The translations under genes and the position numbers were made by a program. The notes below the pieces were generated by a model. That model saw only the letters and a list, made by a program, of their open reading frames with translations. It ran no database searches and was not told where the DNA came from. This document shows positions 54,261 to 61,612 of a stretch of 64,000 bases of DNA, piece after piece; positions within the stretch are counted from its first letter, which is position 1, and every line of letters begins with the position of its first letter. Source of the stretch: Actinomyces haliotis (GTDB lineage: Bacteria > Actinomycetota > Actinomycetes > Actinomycetales > Actinomycetaceae). Where the stretch lies: assembly GCF_015355765.1 (NCBI RefSeq), contig NZ_JACWNA010000020.1, positions 1 to 64,000 of the forward strand, written 5' to 3'.

Positions 54261-55043
54261 ATGTCAGAGCAGAAGGTCGCATTCGTCACCGGAGCAGCCC
54301 AGGGCATCGGACGAGGGATCGCGCTCAAGCTCGCGGGCGACGGCTTCGACGTCGCCATCGCGGACCTCGACTTCCAGAAGGAGAAGGGCGAGGGCGTCGT
54401 CAAGGAGATCGAGGCGCTCGGCCGCAAGAGCGTCTTCGTGACGATCGACGTCTCCGACAAGGCGGCCTTTGACGGCGCGGTCGACGAGGCCGCTGAGGCA
54501 CTCGGTGGGCTCAACGTCCTGGTCAACAACGCGGGCATCGCGCAGATCAAGCCGCTCGTCGACGTCACGAGCGAGGAGCTCGACAAGATCTTCTCCATCA
54601 ACGTGAAGTCGGCCGTGTTCGGCATCCAGGCCGCCGTCCGCAAGTTCGACGAGCAGGGCATCAAGGGCAAGATCATCAACGCCGCCTCGATCGCCGCCAT
54701 CCAGGGCTTCCCGATCCTCGGCGCGTACTCCGCCTCGAAGTTCGCGGTCCGCGGCATCACCCAGGTGGCGGCGCAGGAGCTCGCCCCGAAGGGGCACACC
54801 GTCAACGCCTACGCGCCTGGCATCGTCGGCACGAGCATGTGGGACCAGATCGACCGCGAGCTCCACGAGATCAACGGCAAGCCGCTCGGCCAGAACCTCC
54901 AGGAGAACATCGACACTATCGCGCTCGGGCGCGTCGAGACGCCCGACGACGTGGCCGGCGTCGTCTCCTTCCTCGCGAGCCCCAACTCGGACTACGTGAC
55001 CGGGCAGGTCATCCTCGTCGACGGCGGGATGCTCTACAACTGA
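54261..55043 (+). CDS. butA: Diacetyl reductase [(S)-acetoin forming]/butanediol dehydrogenase, SDR family
   Basis: This 260-residue short-chain dehydrogenase has the NAD loop TGAAQGIGRGIA, NNAGIAQIKPL, and catalytic Y156 and K160 in GAYSASKFAV. The stretch GIVGTSMWDQIDRELHEING in part is typical of the ButA/BudC group, which interconverts diacetyl, acetoin and 2,3-butanediol with NADH during fermentation. The ATG has GAAGGAGTGGGAC upstream. TACCGT near 54190 may be the -10 box. It is divergent from the UvrA-like pseudogene and followed by a hairpin terminator. Confidence 0.9.
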   Translation: MSEQKVAFVTGAAQGIGRGIALKLAGDGFDVAIADLDFQKEKGEGVVKEIEALGRKSVFVTIDVSDKAAFDGAVDEAAEALGGLNVLVNNAGIAQIKPLVDVTSEELDKIFSINVKSAVFGIQAAVRKFDEQGIKGKIINAASIAAIQGFPILGAYSASKFAVRGITQVAAQELAPKGHTVNAYAPGIVGTSMWDQIDRELHEINGKPLGQNLQENIDTIALGRVETPDDVAGVVSFLASPNSDYVTGQVILVDGGMLYN

Positions 55044-55107
55044 CGCGGTCGTCGCGCCGCCGGCACCCGCTCGCCCGGATGTCGCGGCACCGACCCGTTC
55101 GCCCACG

Positions 55108-55139
55108 GTGCGCCCCGCGGCACCCACCGCGGGGCGCAC
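55108..55139 (+). terminator. Terminator after butA
   Basis: A 13-bp perfect stem GTGCGCCCCGCGG and its complement with a CACCCA loop, 65 bp after the butA stop. Confidence 0.65.
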
Positions 55140-55191
55140 AGGCGACCGCGGAGGGGACGAAGCCGACGCGCGAGCGCGGGATACTGCGCCG

Positions 55192-56007
55192 GTGACGGCA
55201 CGGACCCGCGACGACCTCCTCGCCCTGTACGACGAGCGGCTGCGCGGCGACGCCGAGCTCTGGGACGCCCCGGAGCTCACCCGGATCGGGGCCCTCTGGG
55301 CCGGAACCTTCCCGAAGCGACGCCGCGGTTTCCGCAGCCATCAGCCCCTCGAGCCCGGAGCTGACGTCGACGTGATCGTCGGCGCTGCCGTCGCCCACTT
55401 CCAGGCCGATCGCCGCGTCGACCGCTTCGAGTGGAAGACTCGGGGCCACGACGCCCTGCCCGGGCTCGCCCGCGCGCTTGACGAGCACGGTCTGCGGGCC
55501 GGGGAGCGCGAGACGGTCATGGCGGGCGAGGCTAGGGCGGCGATCGACGCCGACCGTGGGCTGCCACCGGGCTACATGGTCGAGCGAGCCCGCGATGAGG
55601 CGACCGTCCGGGAGGGTGAGGCGCTCGCCGGGCGGGTCTTCGAGGACTCTCCGGGGGAGCCGGGGCGGATGGCGGACGAGCTCGTGGAGTCGATGCGGCC
55701 GGATCCTGAGCGCGTGACCATGTGGCTGGTTCGCGGTCCCGGTGGTGAGGCCGTGTGCTCGGGTCGCCTCGAGCTCGTCCCGGGTAGCGGATTCGCTGGA
55801 CTGTGGGGCGGTGCTTGCGATCCGGCGCACCGGGGGAGAGGCCTCTACCGCGCCGTCACCGCGGCCCGGGCGCGATGGGCGATCGAGCACGGAGCCTCGC
55901 TCCTCCAGTCGGACTGCACGGAGTACTCCCGACCGATCCTCGAGCGTGCGGGACTCCTGGCCATCACGACCACGACGCCGTTCCTGTGGCGGCGCGCTGC
56001 CGATTGA
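55192..56007 (+). CDS. GNAT-fold acetyltransferase-like protein
   Basis: This 271-residue protein has a C-terminal GNAT domain (about 140-271) with DPAHRGRGLYRAVTAARARW in part as the acetyl-CoA loop and LLQSDCTEYSRPILERAGL in part. The N-terminal half has an unassigned alpha/beta region (VGAAVAHFQADRRVDRFEWKT in part). This two-part form is common in actinobacterial GNATs of unknown substrate. GTG 55192 is supported by GATACT 6 nt upstream (leaderless). Confidence 0.75.
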   Translation: MTARTRDDLLALYDERLRGDAELWDAPELTRIGALWAGTFPKRRRGFRSHQPLEPGADVDVIVGAAVAHFQADRRVDRFEWKTRGHDALPGLARALDEHGLRAGERETVMAGEARAAIDADRGLPPGYMVERARDEATVREGEALAGRVFEDSPGEPGRMADELVESMRPDPERVTMWLVRGPGGEAVCSGRLELVPGSGFAGLWGGACDPAHRGRGLYRAVTAARARWAIEHGASLLQSDCTEYSRPILERAGLLAITTTTPFLWRRAAD

Positions 56008-56058
56008 ACGCGTCGTGGACCCTTGATGGAGGACCTCGGTGCCCGCAACATTCGTTGC

Positions 56059-56430
56059 ATGGCTATCACGAGCATCCAGACGCTCACCGTCTTCGTCTCC
56101 GACCAGGACCGCGCACGCGACTTCTACGTCGACGTCCTCGGCATGGAGGTCAAGCTCGACCAGACGATGGGGGACTACCGCTGGCTCGAGGTCGGCACCC
56201 AGCAGGGCCCGAGCCTCACGCTCCACAAGCCCTTCCCGCGTGCCGCCGCGGGCGGCTCCACGGGCATCATCGTCACCTGCGAGGACATCGACGCCGAGTG
56301 CGAGCGGCTCAAGGCGGCAGGCGTCGACGTCTCGGGGCCGAAGGACGAGGTCTGGGGCCGCGAGGCGGTCCCGCGCGACCCCGACGGCAACCTCTTCGTC
56401 CTGCACACGCAGGAGACCTACGGGCTCTGA
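56059..56430 (+). CDS. VOC (glyoxalase/bleomycin-resistance) family protein
   Basis: This 123-residue protein has two beta-alpha-beta-beta-beta modules: TVFVSDQDRARDFYVDVLGM and TCEDIDAECERLKAAGVDV, ending EAVPRDPDGNLFVLHTQ. Metal ligands could be the Glu in FYVDVLGMEV and E in the last strand region, but the His of true glyoxalase I at the N-terminus is not evident, so the reaction is open. ATG 56059 fits homologues. An upstream in-frame ATG at 56023 would add 12 residues. GGAGG at 56026 would serve neither start well. Confidence 0.8.
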   Translation: MAITSIQTLTVFVSDQDRARDFYVDVLGMEVKLDQTMGDYRWLEVGTQQGPSLTLHKPFPRAAAGGSTGIIVTCEDIDAECERLKAAGVDVSGPKDEVWGREAVPRDPDGNLFVLHTQETYGL

Positions 56431-56888
56431 GTTCGCGCGACGGCTTGGCCCGAGCTCGTACGTCTTATGTCAGAACACGACGTGCCGGAGCTCTTCTGAC
56501 TGGCTCTGCTGAGCCCGAGGAGGGGTGAGGGCCGTCCGCGTCCGGGATCCGACAGTGACGCGCGCCTGGCGACGAGGGCAGGGACGGCCGAGCGCCTGAT
56601 CGGGCGCCAAGGGCTCTGCCCACCGGGCGAGTGTCCTGGCCGCCGCGGTACGTGCTGACCACGAGAGCGCGTCACAGATGGAACCTCGGTGCGACACTGA
56701 GAGTGATCGGCCTGCTGCTGTCACTGAGATTCAGCGAGGAGGTCCCTGACGCGCCCTGGTGGACAGAGGGACTCGGAGACCCTCCGCCGATAATGTACAT
56801 TATGTCAAACTCGCTACGTGGTCCGCTCTTCCACCACGGGCTGCGCCGGAGTCCGGCCGTCTGGACTCGATCTGATGGGATCTCGTCG
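56431..56888. other. Gene-free region around the dif site
   Basis: About 460 bp with no reading frame that looks coding on either strand. GC content drops around 56690-56830. Apart from the dif-like sequence, no repeat, tRNA or IS end was recognised. Confidence 0.5.
56783..56810 (+). other. dif: Candidate chromosome dimer resolution site dif
   Basis: The 28-bp site has a left (XerC) arm TCCGCCGATAA, central hexamer TGTACA and right (XerD) arm TTATGTCAAAC. The layout is 11-6-11, as in E. coli dif, whose XerD arm is TTATGTTAAAT and whose left arm also ends ATAA. The inner ATAATGTACATTAT is a perfect 14-bp palindrome. It lies in an intergenic, less GC-rich stretch. It should be the substrate of XerC/XerD at the replication terminus. 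A dif-like site carried by a Xer-using mobile element is the alternative, but no element is seen beside it. Confidence 0.85.
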
Positions 56889-57362
56889 TCAGCGCTGCTC
56901 GTGCTGGATGCGGGTCGTCGTCGCACCCGCACCCACGAAGCTCATCTGCTCCTGGAACGACTGAGTCGCGCGGCGTGCAGCCACCGTGGCCCAGAGCACG
57001 GACCCGCCCGTCACCATCGTGAACGCGCCGAGCGGCCAGCACACGACCGCCGCGATGCCGCTCGTCAGGGCGATCATCGCCAGACCGATGAGCATGACCG
57101 CGATCCCCGTCGCGATGCCGACGCGCCACACGCTGCCCAGGATCCTGCTGCGCGGCGCCCCGGCTGACGCACCGCCGATCGTGAAGGAACGGACGACGAA
57201 GGCCGGCTGTCCCTCGGGTCCGGCGGCGCCGCCGGCGGAGCGGGCAGCATCGGGTCCGGTCAGCGGGTTCCCGTTCTCGTCGATGTACTCGACCGCGCTC
57301 CTGGAACGGCTCGTGGGCCGCCGCTGGGTGGTGCTCTGCGAGGTGCTCTGCTCCGTGGACAT
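56889..57362 (-). CDS. Small membrane protein of unknown function
   Basis: This 157-residue protein has a Ser/Thr/Gln-rich N-terminus (about 1-70, containing SAVEYIDENGNPLTGPDAA), then two hydrophobic helices (about 83-103 and 106-127), and a short polar tail ending IQHEQR. No family is recognised. No partner gene shares its strand nearby. It is the first gene past the dif site. The coding assignment rests on length, charge pattern and membrane segments. Confidence 0.6.
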   Translation of the reverse strand: MSTEQSTSQSTTQRRPTSRSRSAVEYIDENGNPLTGPDAARSAGGAAGPEGQPAFVVRSFTIGGASAGAPRSRILGSVWRVGIATGIAVMLIGLAMIALTSGIAAVVCWPLGAFTMVTGGSVLWATVAARRATQSFQEQMSFVGAGATTTRIQHEQR

Positions 57363-57608
57363 GCTCTGACCCTAGGAAGCCGACCTGCGCCGCTCCCCCG
57401 TGTTCCCTGTGAGGACTCTGAGCCTCTGGACTGGGCAGGCGACCCCCCGTCGGTCGCCGTCGCCGACTCACGTGCTGCGTCCTTCTCCGCGCCACGCGTG
57501 CGAGGCGCCCGCACTGCCCGTGGTCACGGGATCGCGCTCTGGGATAGGCTCCCTGACCTGGAGGTACGCACCCGAGTCCGACCACCCCGCCCCCCCCGAG
57601 GAGCCCGC

Positions 57609-58760
57609 TTGTTCCTGGCCCTGCGCGAGATTCGGCATGAGCCCGCGAGGTTCGCGCTCATCGTCGCGGTCATCGCCCTCGTCGCCTACGTCACATTCTT
57701 CCTCGCCGCGCTCGCCGTCGGCCTCGCGCACTCCTACCGGGCCGCCATCGACTCCTGGAACGCTGACGCCGTCGTCCTCACCGGCGCCTCCAACGAGAAC
57801 GTCGCCGCGTCGCGCCTCAGCGACGAGCAGGTCCGGCAGGCCGAGGAGGACGTCTCCGCCGCCGGCGAGGCGGACGTCGCACCTCTTATCGCTCAGGCCG
57901 CCGTCGCCGAGCTCACCGACGCCGACGGCGCGGCCCGGCGGGCACCGGACGCCGGCTCCGAGGACGACCAGCTCAAGTCCGACGTCTACGCCTTCGGCAT
58001 CGACCTGGACGGAGCCCTCGCCGCTGACGTCACCCAAGGTCGCGCCATCACCGACCCAGCTACGGAGGTCCTCCTCGACGACTCGCTGCTCGAGGACGGC
58101 TGGGCGCTCGGTGACCACCTTCAGCTCGCAGGCACCGACCACGTCTGGACGGTCGTCGGTCTCACCCACGACGACACCTTCCAGGCCGCCGGCGTCGTCA
58201 CCGTCGACGCCGACGCACTCAAGGAGGCTGCCGGGCAGGCACTCGCCCCCAGCATCAACGCCCTCGTCATCACGGGCGCCTCCTGGGGTGACACCGCCCC
58301 CACCTCGCTCACGAGCAGTCTGTCCGACGACGGTCTCAACCTGCTCACCCCGGAGGCCTTCATCAAGACCCTCTCCGGCTACTCGGCGCAGGTCCTCACC
58401 TTCAGCCTCATGATCGGTGCCCTCGTAGTGATCGCGGCACTCGTCCTGGGGATCTTCCTCTACGTCCTCACCCTGCAGAAGCGCCCAGTCCTCGGGATCC
58501 TCAAGGCCCGCGGCGTCCCGACCCGCTACCTCGTCGCCTCGGGCGGTGCCCAGACCACGATCCTCGCAGGTACCGGAGTCCTCGCCGGCCTCGTCCTCAC
58601 GCTCCTCACCGGGCTGGTGCTGCCCGACGCCGTCCCCTTCCGCCTCTCCCCGGTGCTGGACGCCGGGATCACGGTCGCCTTCATCCTTGTGGCCGTCCTC
58701 GGCGGCCTCATCTCCGTGCGCGTCGTCGCACGCATCGACCCCGTGGAGGCGATCGCGTGA
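57609..58760 (+). CDS. FtsX/DevC-type ABC transporter permease
   Basis: This 383-residue membrane protein has one N-terminal helix (about 13-35), a large extracytoplasmic domain (about 36-255) and a C-terminal FtsX core with three helices (TFSLMIGALVVIAALVLGIF in part, KRPVLGILKARGVPTRYL in part, VVARIDPVEAIA). It resembles DevC/MacB-like exporter permeases. TTG 57609 is preceded by GAGGAG at 5 nt and starts right at the conserved LFLALREIRHEP. An ATG at 57498 would add an unlikely Arg-rich tail. A run of eight C lies just upstream (57590-57597). The stop overlaps the ATPase start (GTGA). Confidence 0.82.
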   Translation: MFLALREIRHEPARFALIVAVIALVAYVTFFLAALAVGLAHSYRAAIDSWNADAVVLTGASNENVAASRLSDEQVRQAEEDVSAAGEADVAPLIAQAAVAELTDADGAARRAPDAGSEDDQLKSDVYAFGIDLDGALAADVTQGRAITDPATEVLLDDSLLEDGWALGDHLQLAGTDHVWTVVGLTHDDTFQAAGVVTVDADALKEAAGQALAPSINALVITGASWGDTAPTSLTSSLSDDGLNLLTPEAFIKTLSGYSAQVLTFSLMIGALVVIAALVLGIFLYVLTLQKRPVLGILKARGVPTRYLVASGGAQTTILAGTGVLAGLVLTLLTGLVLPDAVPFRLSPVLDAGITVAFILVAVLGGLISVRVVARIDPVEAIA

Positions 58761-59623
58761 CCACCCCGTCCCAGCACTCCCCCGAGCCGGCCGAGCCGCG
58801 TCCCCGCGGCCGCCACGTCGCTGAGCCCGCACCCGGCGCCCGCATGAATGCGCCGGCGATGGACCGGCCCGGTGCCACCCCGGACACCGCCGCCGAGATC
58901 GCTGCGTCCGACGCCGCGTCGCGCTCCGACGCTCGCTCCGCCGGCGCGAGCGAGCCCGTCATGGTCCTCGACGACGTCTCCAAGGAATACGAGCAGGGTG
59001 GCGAGACCGTCCACGCCCTCGCACCCACGGATCTCACCCTGCACTCCGGCGAGCTCGTCGGCGTCCTCGGCCCCTCGGGCTCCGGCAAGTCCACGCTCCT
59101 CACCATCATGGGCGGACTGCGCACCCCGAGCACCGGTACGGTCCGCGTCGGCGACGAGGCGTTCTCCGAGCTGCCTGAGAAGCGCCGCGCCCGGATCCGG
59201 CACCAGCGACTCGGATTCGTCCTCCAGGCCGCCGGGCTCGTGCCCTTCCTGCGGCTCGCCGACCAGTTCGAGCTGCACGACAAGGTTGCCCGCCGCCGCG
59301 GCGACCCCGACCGCCGTGACCACCTCGTCGCCGAGCTCGGGATCACCGAGCGCCTGCGCGCCTACCCCGAGGAGATGTCGGGCGGTGAGCGCCAGCGCGC
59401 CGCCATCGCGGTCGCCCTCTACCACGACCCGGCCATCGTCCTCGCCGACGAGCCGACCGCCGCCCTCGACTCCCGCCGCGCTCAGGACGTTGCCCGGCTG
59501 CTGGCGCAGCAGACCCACGAGCTGGGCAAGGCCACCGTCATGGTCACCCACGACGAGCGCCTCCTGCCCGTGTGCGACCGCGTCCTCGCCATGGAGGACG
59601 GGCGCCTGCGCGAGGTGGGCTGA
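58757..59623 (+). CDS. ABC transporter ATP-binding protein (MacB/DevA/LolD type)
   Basis: This 288-residue protein carries a Pro/Ala/Arg-rich, probably disordered N-terminal tail of about 65 residues. The ATPase follows, with Walker A GPSGSGKSTLL, Q-loop FVLQAAGLVPFL, signature MSGGERQRAAIA, Walker B IVLADEPTAALD and switch His in MVTHDERLL. It should drive the overlapping FtsX-type permease. No membrane-fusion partner is encoded here. A second start at an internal Met near the domain (about residue 30 or 68) is possible. Confidence 0.9.
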   Translation: MTTPSQHSPEPAEPRPRGRHVAEPAPGARMNAPAMDRPGATPDTAAEIAASDAASRSDARSAGASEPVMVLDDVSKEYEQGGETVHALAPTDLTLHSGELVGVLGPSGSGKSTLLTIMGGLRTPSTGTVRVGDEAFSELPEKRRARIRHQRLGFVLQAAGLVPFLRLADQFELHDKVARRRGDPDRRDHLVAELGITERLRAYPEEMSGGERQRAAIAVALYHDPAIVLADEPTAALDSRRAQDVARLLAQQTHELGKATVMVTHDERLLPVCDRVLAMEDGRLREVG

Positions 59624-59663
59624 CCGCCCGGGCCATCGCCGCGCACCCGTTCCCGGGCGCGAC

Positions 59664-59669
59664 TAGGGT
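59664..59669 (+). promoter_or_regulatory. -10 hexamer of leaderless SGNH hydrolase promoter
   Basis: TAGGGT ends 7 nt before the ATG at 59677. No Shine-Dalgarno is visible. Confidence 0.45.
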
Positions 59670-59676
59670 CGCTGGC

Positions 59677-60312
59677 ATGCCGACCGTGCCGCGTTCCGCG
59701 CCCTTCCCGACCGCCGTCTTCCTCGGTGACTCGGTGACCACCGGCTGGCAGGCGGTGAACCACCCTCGCAACCGCTGGACCTCCCTCGTCTGCGAGCACC
59801 TGCGGTGGCGCGAGGTCAATCTCGCCGCGGACGGCATGGGTTACTTCGCCCGGCGCGGCGGTCACCTCCCCGGCGGCTCCCGCTCGCCGAGCGCCCGTGA
59901 CACCACGTGGCTCGAGACCGTCCTGCGCGCCGAGCCCGACGTCGTCACCGTGGCCCTCGGGCTCAACGACGCCGGCTTCCTCCCCTCGCAGCTCGAGCTC
60001 GTCGAGCAGGCCGTCGATCACGACCTCGCCTTCCTCGCCTCCCGGTTGCGCGGTACGACGGTCGTCGTCGCCCCCTACTTCCCGGCGCTCGGCGTCGGTC
60101 CGCGCTTCGGCGTCGTCCGCCGCCTCGTCCACGAGACGGCCACGCGAGAGGGCCTCGTGTCGACGGACGCGATGAGCACCGCCATCGACGGCGACGAGGA
60201 CAAGCTCGCGGTCGACGGAATCCATCCCAACGACGCCGGGCACGCCGCCATCGCCCGCTCGATGATCAGTGTCTACGAGGAGCTCGTCCCGAGGCTCTGC
60301 CGTCCGGCCTGA
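59677..60312 (+). CDS. SGNH/GDSL-type esterase
   Basis: This 211-residue hydrolase has the SGNH blocks: GDSVTTGW (nucleophile Ser, block I), block II around ADGMGYF, GLNDAGF (Asn, block III) and DGIHPNDAG (catalytic Asp and His, block V). No signal peptide is present, so it is probably cytoplasmic. Substrates of this family are esters or acetylated glycans; here it is unknown. The frame opens earlier inside the ABC gene, but ATG 59677 has a leaderless -10 box and begins close to block I. Confidence 0.88.
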   Translation: MPTVPRSAPFPTAVFLGDSVTTGWQAVNHPRNRWTSLVCEHLRWREVNLAADGMGYFARRGGHLPGGSRSPSARDTTWLETVLRAEPDVVTVALGLNDAGFLPSQLELVEQAVDHDLAFLASRLRGTTVVVAPYFPALGVGPRFGVVRRLVHETATREGLVSTDAMSTAIDGDEDKLAVDGIHPNDAGHAAIARSMISVYEELVPRLCRPA

Positions 60313-60461
60313 CCACGAGGCCGAGCCGCCGACGGCGCCGCACGTCCCCGTCGGGCAAGCTACGGTCACGGTCCGCAGGCGCCTCCCACCGCCGGACCGC
60401 CTCGGCGCACGCCAGGGCATAGGGTTGGGCGTCCCTGATCGTCAGACACCCAGGAGTTCAT

Positions 60462-61469
60462 GTGACGTCCCGCCGAGAGCCCACGCTGGCCGACGTCGCC
60501 GCGGAGGCGGGGGTCTCCCTCACCACCGTCTCGCGCGTCCTCAACAACCGCGGCTACCTCTCCCAGGCCACGAAGGACCGGGTCGCGGCCGCCATCGAGA
60601 AGCTCAGCTATCGGCCCAACCAGGTGGCGCGCGCGCTCCACGGCAAGTCCACCCACACGATCGGCGTCATCGTCCCGACCGTCGCGCTGCCCTTCTTCGG
60701 CGAGCTCGCCGCCGACCTCGAGGACGCCCTCGCGGAGCACGGCTACCGCATCCTCATCTGCAACTCCATGGGCCGCGCCGAGCGTGAGCGCGAGTACCTC
60801 GACCTCCTCGTCTCCCACCGCGTCGACGGCATCATCTCCGGCGCGCACAACGAGAACCTGTCCGAGTACGGCACCGTCCGGATGCCGCTGGTGACCATCG
60901 ACCGCGACCTCGCCCCGACCGTCCCCAACGTCCGGTGCGACAACGAGGACGGCGGCCGTCAGGCGACGACGCACCTGCTGGAGCGCGGCGTGCGCCGACC
61001 GGCGCTCCTCACCTCCCGGTCCGGATCGCACAACCGCCGTGAGGCCGGCTACCGCGCGGTCCTCGAGGAGGCCGGCATCGAGCCGATCGTCCTCACGGTC
61101 GACTTCCACACCCCCGACGCCGAGCGCGGTGGCCTCATTGCCCAGCGCCTCGGCTCCGTCGCCGACGTCATCGACGGCGTCTTCGCCACGGACGACCTCT
61201 CCGCGGCCGCCGCCATCGAGTGGGCGCACGAGCGCGGCCGCCGGGTCCCTGAGGACCTGCACGTCGTCGGCTTCGACGGCACCTTCGCCGTGCGGCGCGC
61301 GATGCCGGGCCTGAGCACCTTCCAGCAGCCCATCGAGGAGATCGCGCGCACCGCCGTTCGGACCCTCATGGAGCAGGTGCGCGCCGCCGGCCCGGGCGGG
61401 GCGGAGCGCGACGTCGCCGTCGCGCCCATCGAGCTGCCCGGGCGACTGCTCGTCGGCCGCACGTCCTGA
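60462..61469 (+). CDS. scrR: LacI-family transcriptional regulator (probable sucrose repressor)
   Basis: This 335-residue repressor has the N-terminal helix-turn-helix PTLADVAAEAGVSLTTVSRVL in part with hinge YRPNQVARAL, then a periplasmic-binding-like effector domain (IGVIVPTVALPFFGELAADL in part, CDNEDGGRQATTHLLERG in part, VVGFDGTF). The GTG start has CAGGAG 6 nt upstream, and TAGGGT at 60420 resembles a -10 box. It converges on a PTS gene and lies near a GH32 hydrolase, so sucrose control is inferred; the name scrR rests on context only. Confidence 0.82.
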   Translation: MTSRREPTLADVAAEAGVSLTTVSRVLNNRGYLSQATKDRVAAAIEKLSYRPNQVARALHGKSTHTIGVIVPTVALPFFGELAADLEDALAEHGYRILICNSMGRAEREREYLDLLVSHRVDGIISGAHNENLSEYGTVRMPLVTIDRDLAPTVPNVRCDNEDGGRQATTHLLERGVRRPALLTSRSGSHNRREAGYRAVLEEAGIEPIVLTVDFHTPDAERGGLIAQRLGSVADVIDGVFATDDLSAAAAIEWAHERGRRVPEDLHVVGFDGTFAVRRAMPGLSTFQQPIEEIARTAVRTLMEQVRAAGPGGAERDVAVAPIELPGRLLVGRTS

Positions 61470-61559
61470 ACGGGCCAGCGGCGCGGAGCGCGCTTCGACC
61501 GCTTCCCTGCTGCGCGGCGCCCACCCGCACCGTTTCCTGCCCCCCCCGAGCACGACGAA

Positions 61560-61590
61560 GGCCCTGTCCGGGCGATCCCGGGACAGGGCC
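61560..61590. terminator. Bidirectional terminator between LacI regulator and PTS gene
   Basis: A 10-bp perfect stem GGCCCTGTCC/GGACAGGGCC with an inner GGG/CCC pairing lies between the convergent genes. Confidence 0.65.
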
Positions 61591-61612
61591 TCCGTCGTAC
61601 TGACGGTGCGCG

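Noticed and set aside
56431-56780. Small minus-strand open frames before dif as a gene or IS remnant
   Set aside because: They are Arg/Ser-rich, without a ribosome site, conserved motif or inverted repeats.
56794-56807. ATAATGTACATTAT as a repressor operator
   Set aside because: The fuller 11-6-11 match to Xer sites explains it better, and no gene start is placed suitably next to it.
57590-57597. C8 tract as a phase-variation switch (a second C8 is at 61540-61547)
   Set aside because: The tract lies before the best start (TTG 57609) and the ribosome site, so slippage would not shift the frame. The second tract is between genes.
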